A program made the position numbers and the translations under genes. 64,000 nucleotides of DNA from Pisaster brevispinus (lineage: Eukaryota > Echinodermata > Asteroidea > Forcipulatida > Asteriidae), in contig JAMKCF010000019.1 in the NCBI GenBank assembly GCA_023634235.1, positions 2,294,001 through 2,358,000 of the forward strand. Reading direction: 5' to 3'. How positions within the stretch are numbered: the first letter of the stretch is position 1; each line of letters opens with the position of its first letter. Under the pieces are notes generated by a model. That model was not told the DNA's origin and ran no database searches. It saw only the letters and a list, made by a program, of their open reading frames with translations. Below, piece by piece: positions 62,931 through 64,000 of the stretch.

Positions 62931-64000
62931 GAACAAGTTCACTAAACAAAGAAGTCAAACGAATGAGGTTACAATTTTGATCACCAAATACAAAACACAT
63001 TTAAAATGTTCAAATGGCATTACACAAAAAGTCAACCTCACGTCCGTTTGAGATTATCCGTATTAAAACATTAGCTTAACTAAATTGTTAAAAGTTTATG
63101 CAAAAACACATCATGCATTGAAGTTCTATTCATTAAAGCACATGATTGATTATAAACCCCCAAAATATAGAATTGTTATGAATTAGTTGGTTTTAAAGTC
63201 TGTAATGTGGTTGGGTGAGTTCGCATTCACACGCCCACTGAATTCAATCTTTTTGTTTTTGAGTTAATTTTGAGAATCCTAACAGATGCACTGATAGTGA
63301 CTTGTTGACTTTAATCTGCGATGTTTACGTTGATGTTAAACAGGAGTGACTGTGAATTGGACAGCCCACCTCCAAAAAGTGCATCTTACACGCATTCTTT
63401 GAGAAAATAGCGAAAATGACCCCCCCAAAAAACAAATTGTCCTCTGTTTTTATGATAATTTTTCTTGATGGCACAGCGGGGTTTTTTTTCGTTGGGGGGG
63501 GGGGTCGAATTAATTAATTGAAATGATATTGTTTTACTCCATGAGTCACAAACAGGTTCCCCTCTCTCAAATTTGGAGGACCTGCAACGCGATCCTGCTG
63601 CTAGACCGCTTAGCATGCAGGCGGCACGGCAACCCCCCAGCCTCGCCTGTTTGTTTTGTCTCAGCGAGTGCTTGGAAGACAAACAGCATCGTATTGTGAT
63701 AAGACCAATGAAGCAGTCAACTTCAATGACGCAAGACCATGTTGATCAAAGGGGTCCCTGCCTACGACCTGATCGGGACAAGATGTCCTCCAACAATATC
63801 TCAAACTCTTTCTGAGACCAAGGGGTCCTCTTTCGTCGGGTCCCACTGAGTCCAAGATGTGGTTTTCCCTTTTAAAATCAAAACTGGTGGCAAACCTCGT
63901 GGGAGGTATGATATAACACACTTTGATGTATTGTTTTAAGATGCAGGAATCCCACTCTGTTTACTTATACTTTCTTGGATTGCAAATTAGCAAATTACAG
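62931..64000. other. No supported feature
   Basis: 63540-63840 is GC-richer and open on both strands but has no splice-supported exon or known motif. Confidence 0.35.

Overview
This window looks like a piece of a metazoan nuclear genome, most probably an echinoderm and within that a sea star. Three observations lead there. AT-rich, gene-poor DNA fills the window, with exon-sized open frames bounded by GT/AG signals instead of long bacterial-style genes. It carries many short foldback (MITE-like) elements whose terminal words, such as AATTTCATAGAGCTGCTTAA and GACCCAGAAATGGGTCA, I remember as common in asteroid sequences; that is memory, not a search. It also has tRNA-derived SINE heads and a LINE-type 3' tail. 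No operon, long prokaryotic gene, CRISPR array, rRNA or intact tRNA is visible.

The best gene evidence is on the minus strand. Two coding exons (27653-27469 and 25413-25129) have strong splice sites and join in phase into a Ser/Ala/Pro/Tyr/His-rich tail. The last exon resembles the C-terminal region of Pax1/Pax9 transcription factors in spacing and key residues. No paired-domain exon is in the window, so if the call is right the 5' part lies beyond 64000 across a very long intron, and most of 27.7-64 kb is intronic. Other gene candidates are weaker: a two-exon small protein on the minus strand (7468-6055), a plus-strand exon at 47542-47679, a plus-strand pair of exons at 44575-45075 followed by AATAAA, and a short Kozak-start ORF at 33843-34031.

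Layout: 1-7 kb is repeats plus a duplicated CCAAT-box motif. 6-7.5 kb holds the small two-exon candidate. 8-23 kb is mostly featureless with MITE and SINE copies and an inverted repeat carrying CTCF-like motifs. 23.2-25.1 kb, just downstream of the Pax1/9-like exons, is a GC-richer non-repetitive stretch with a CTCF-like site, a perfect DR2 nuclear-receptor element and a TATA box. 27.7-64 kb is a repeat-studded interval with nested insertions at 32.4-33.4 kb and 57.2-57.6 kb. The most striking items are the 99-bp-armed foldback at 32488-32737, the TA-flanked MITE that splits a tRNA-like SINE at 57300-57453, seven dispersed copies of one element family, and the regulatory motifs downstream of the Pax1/9-like tail.
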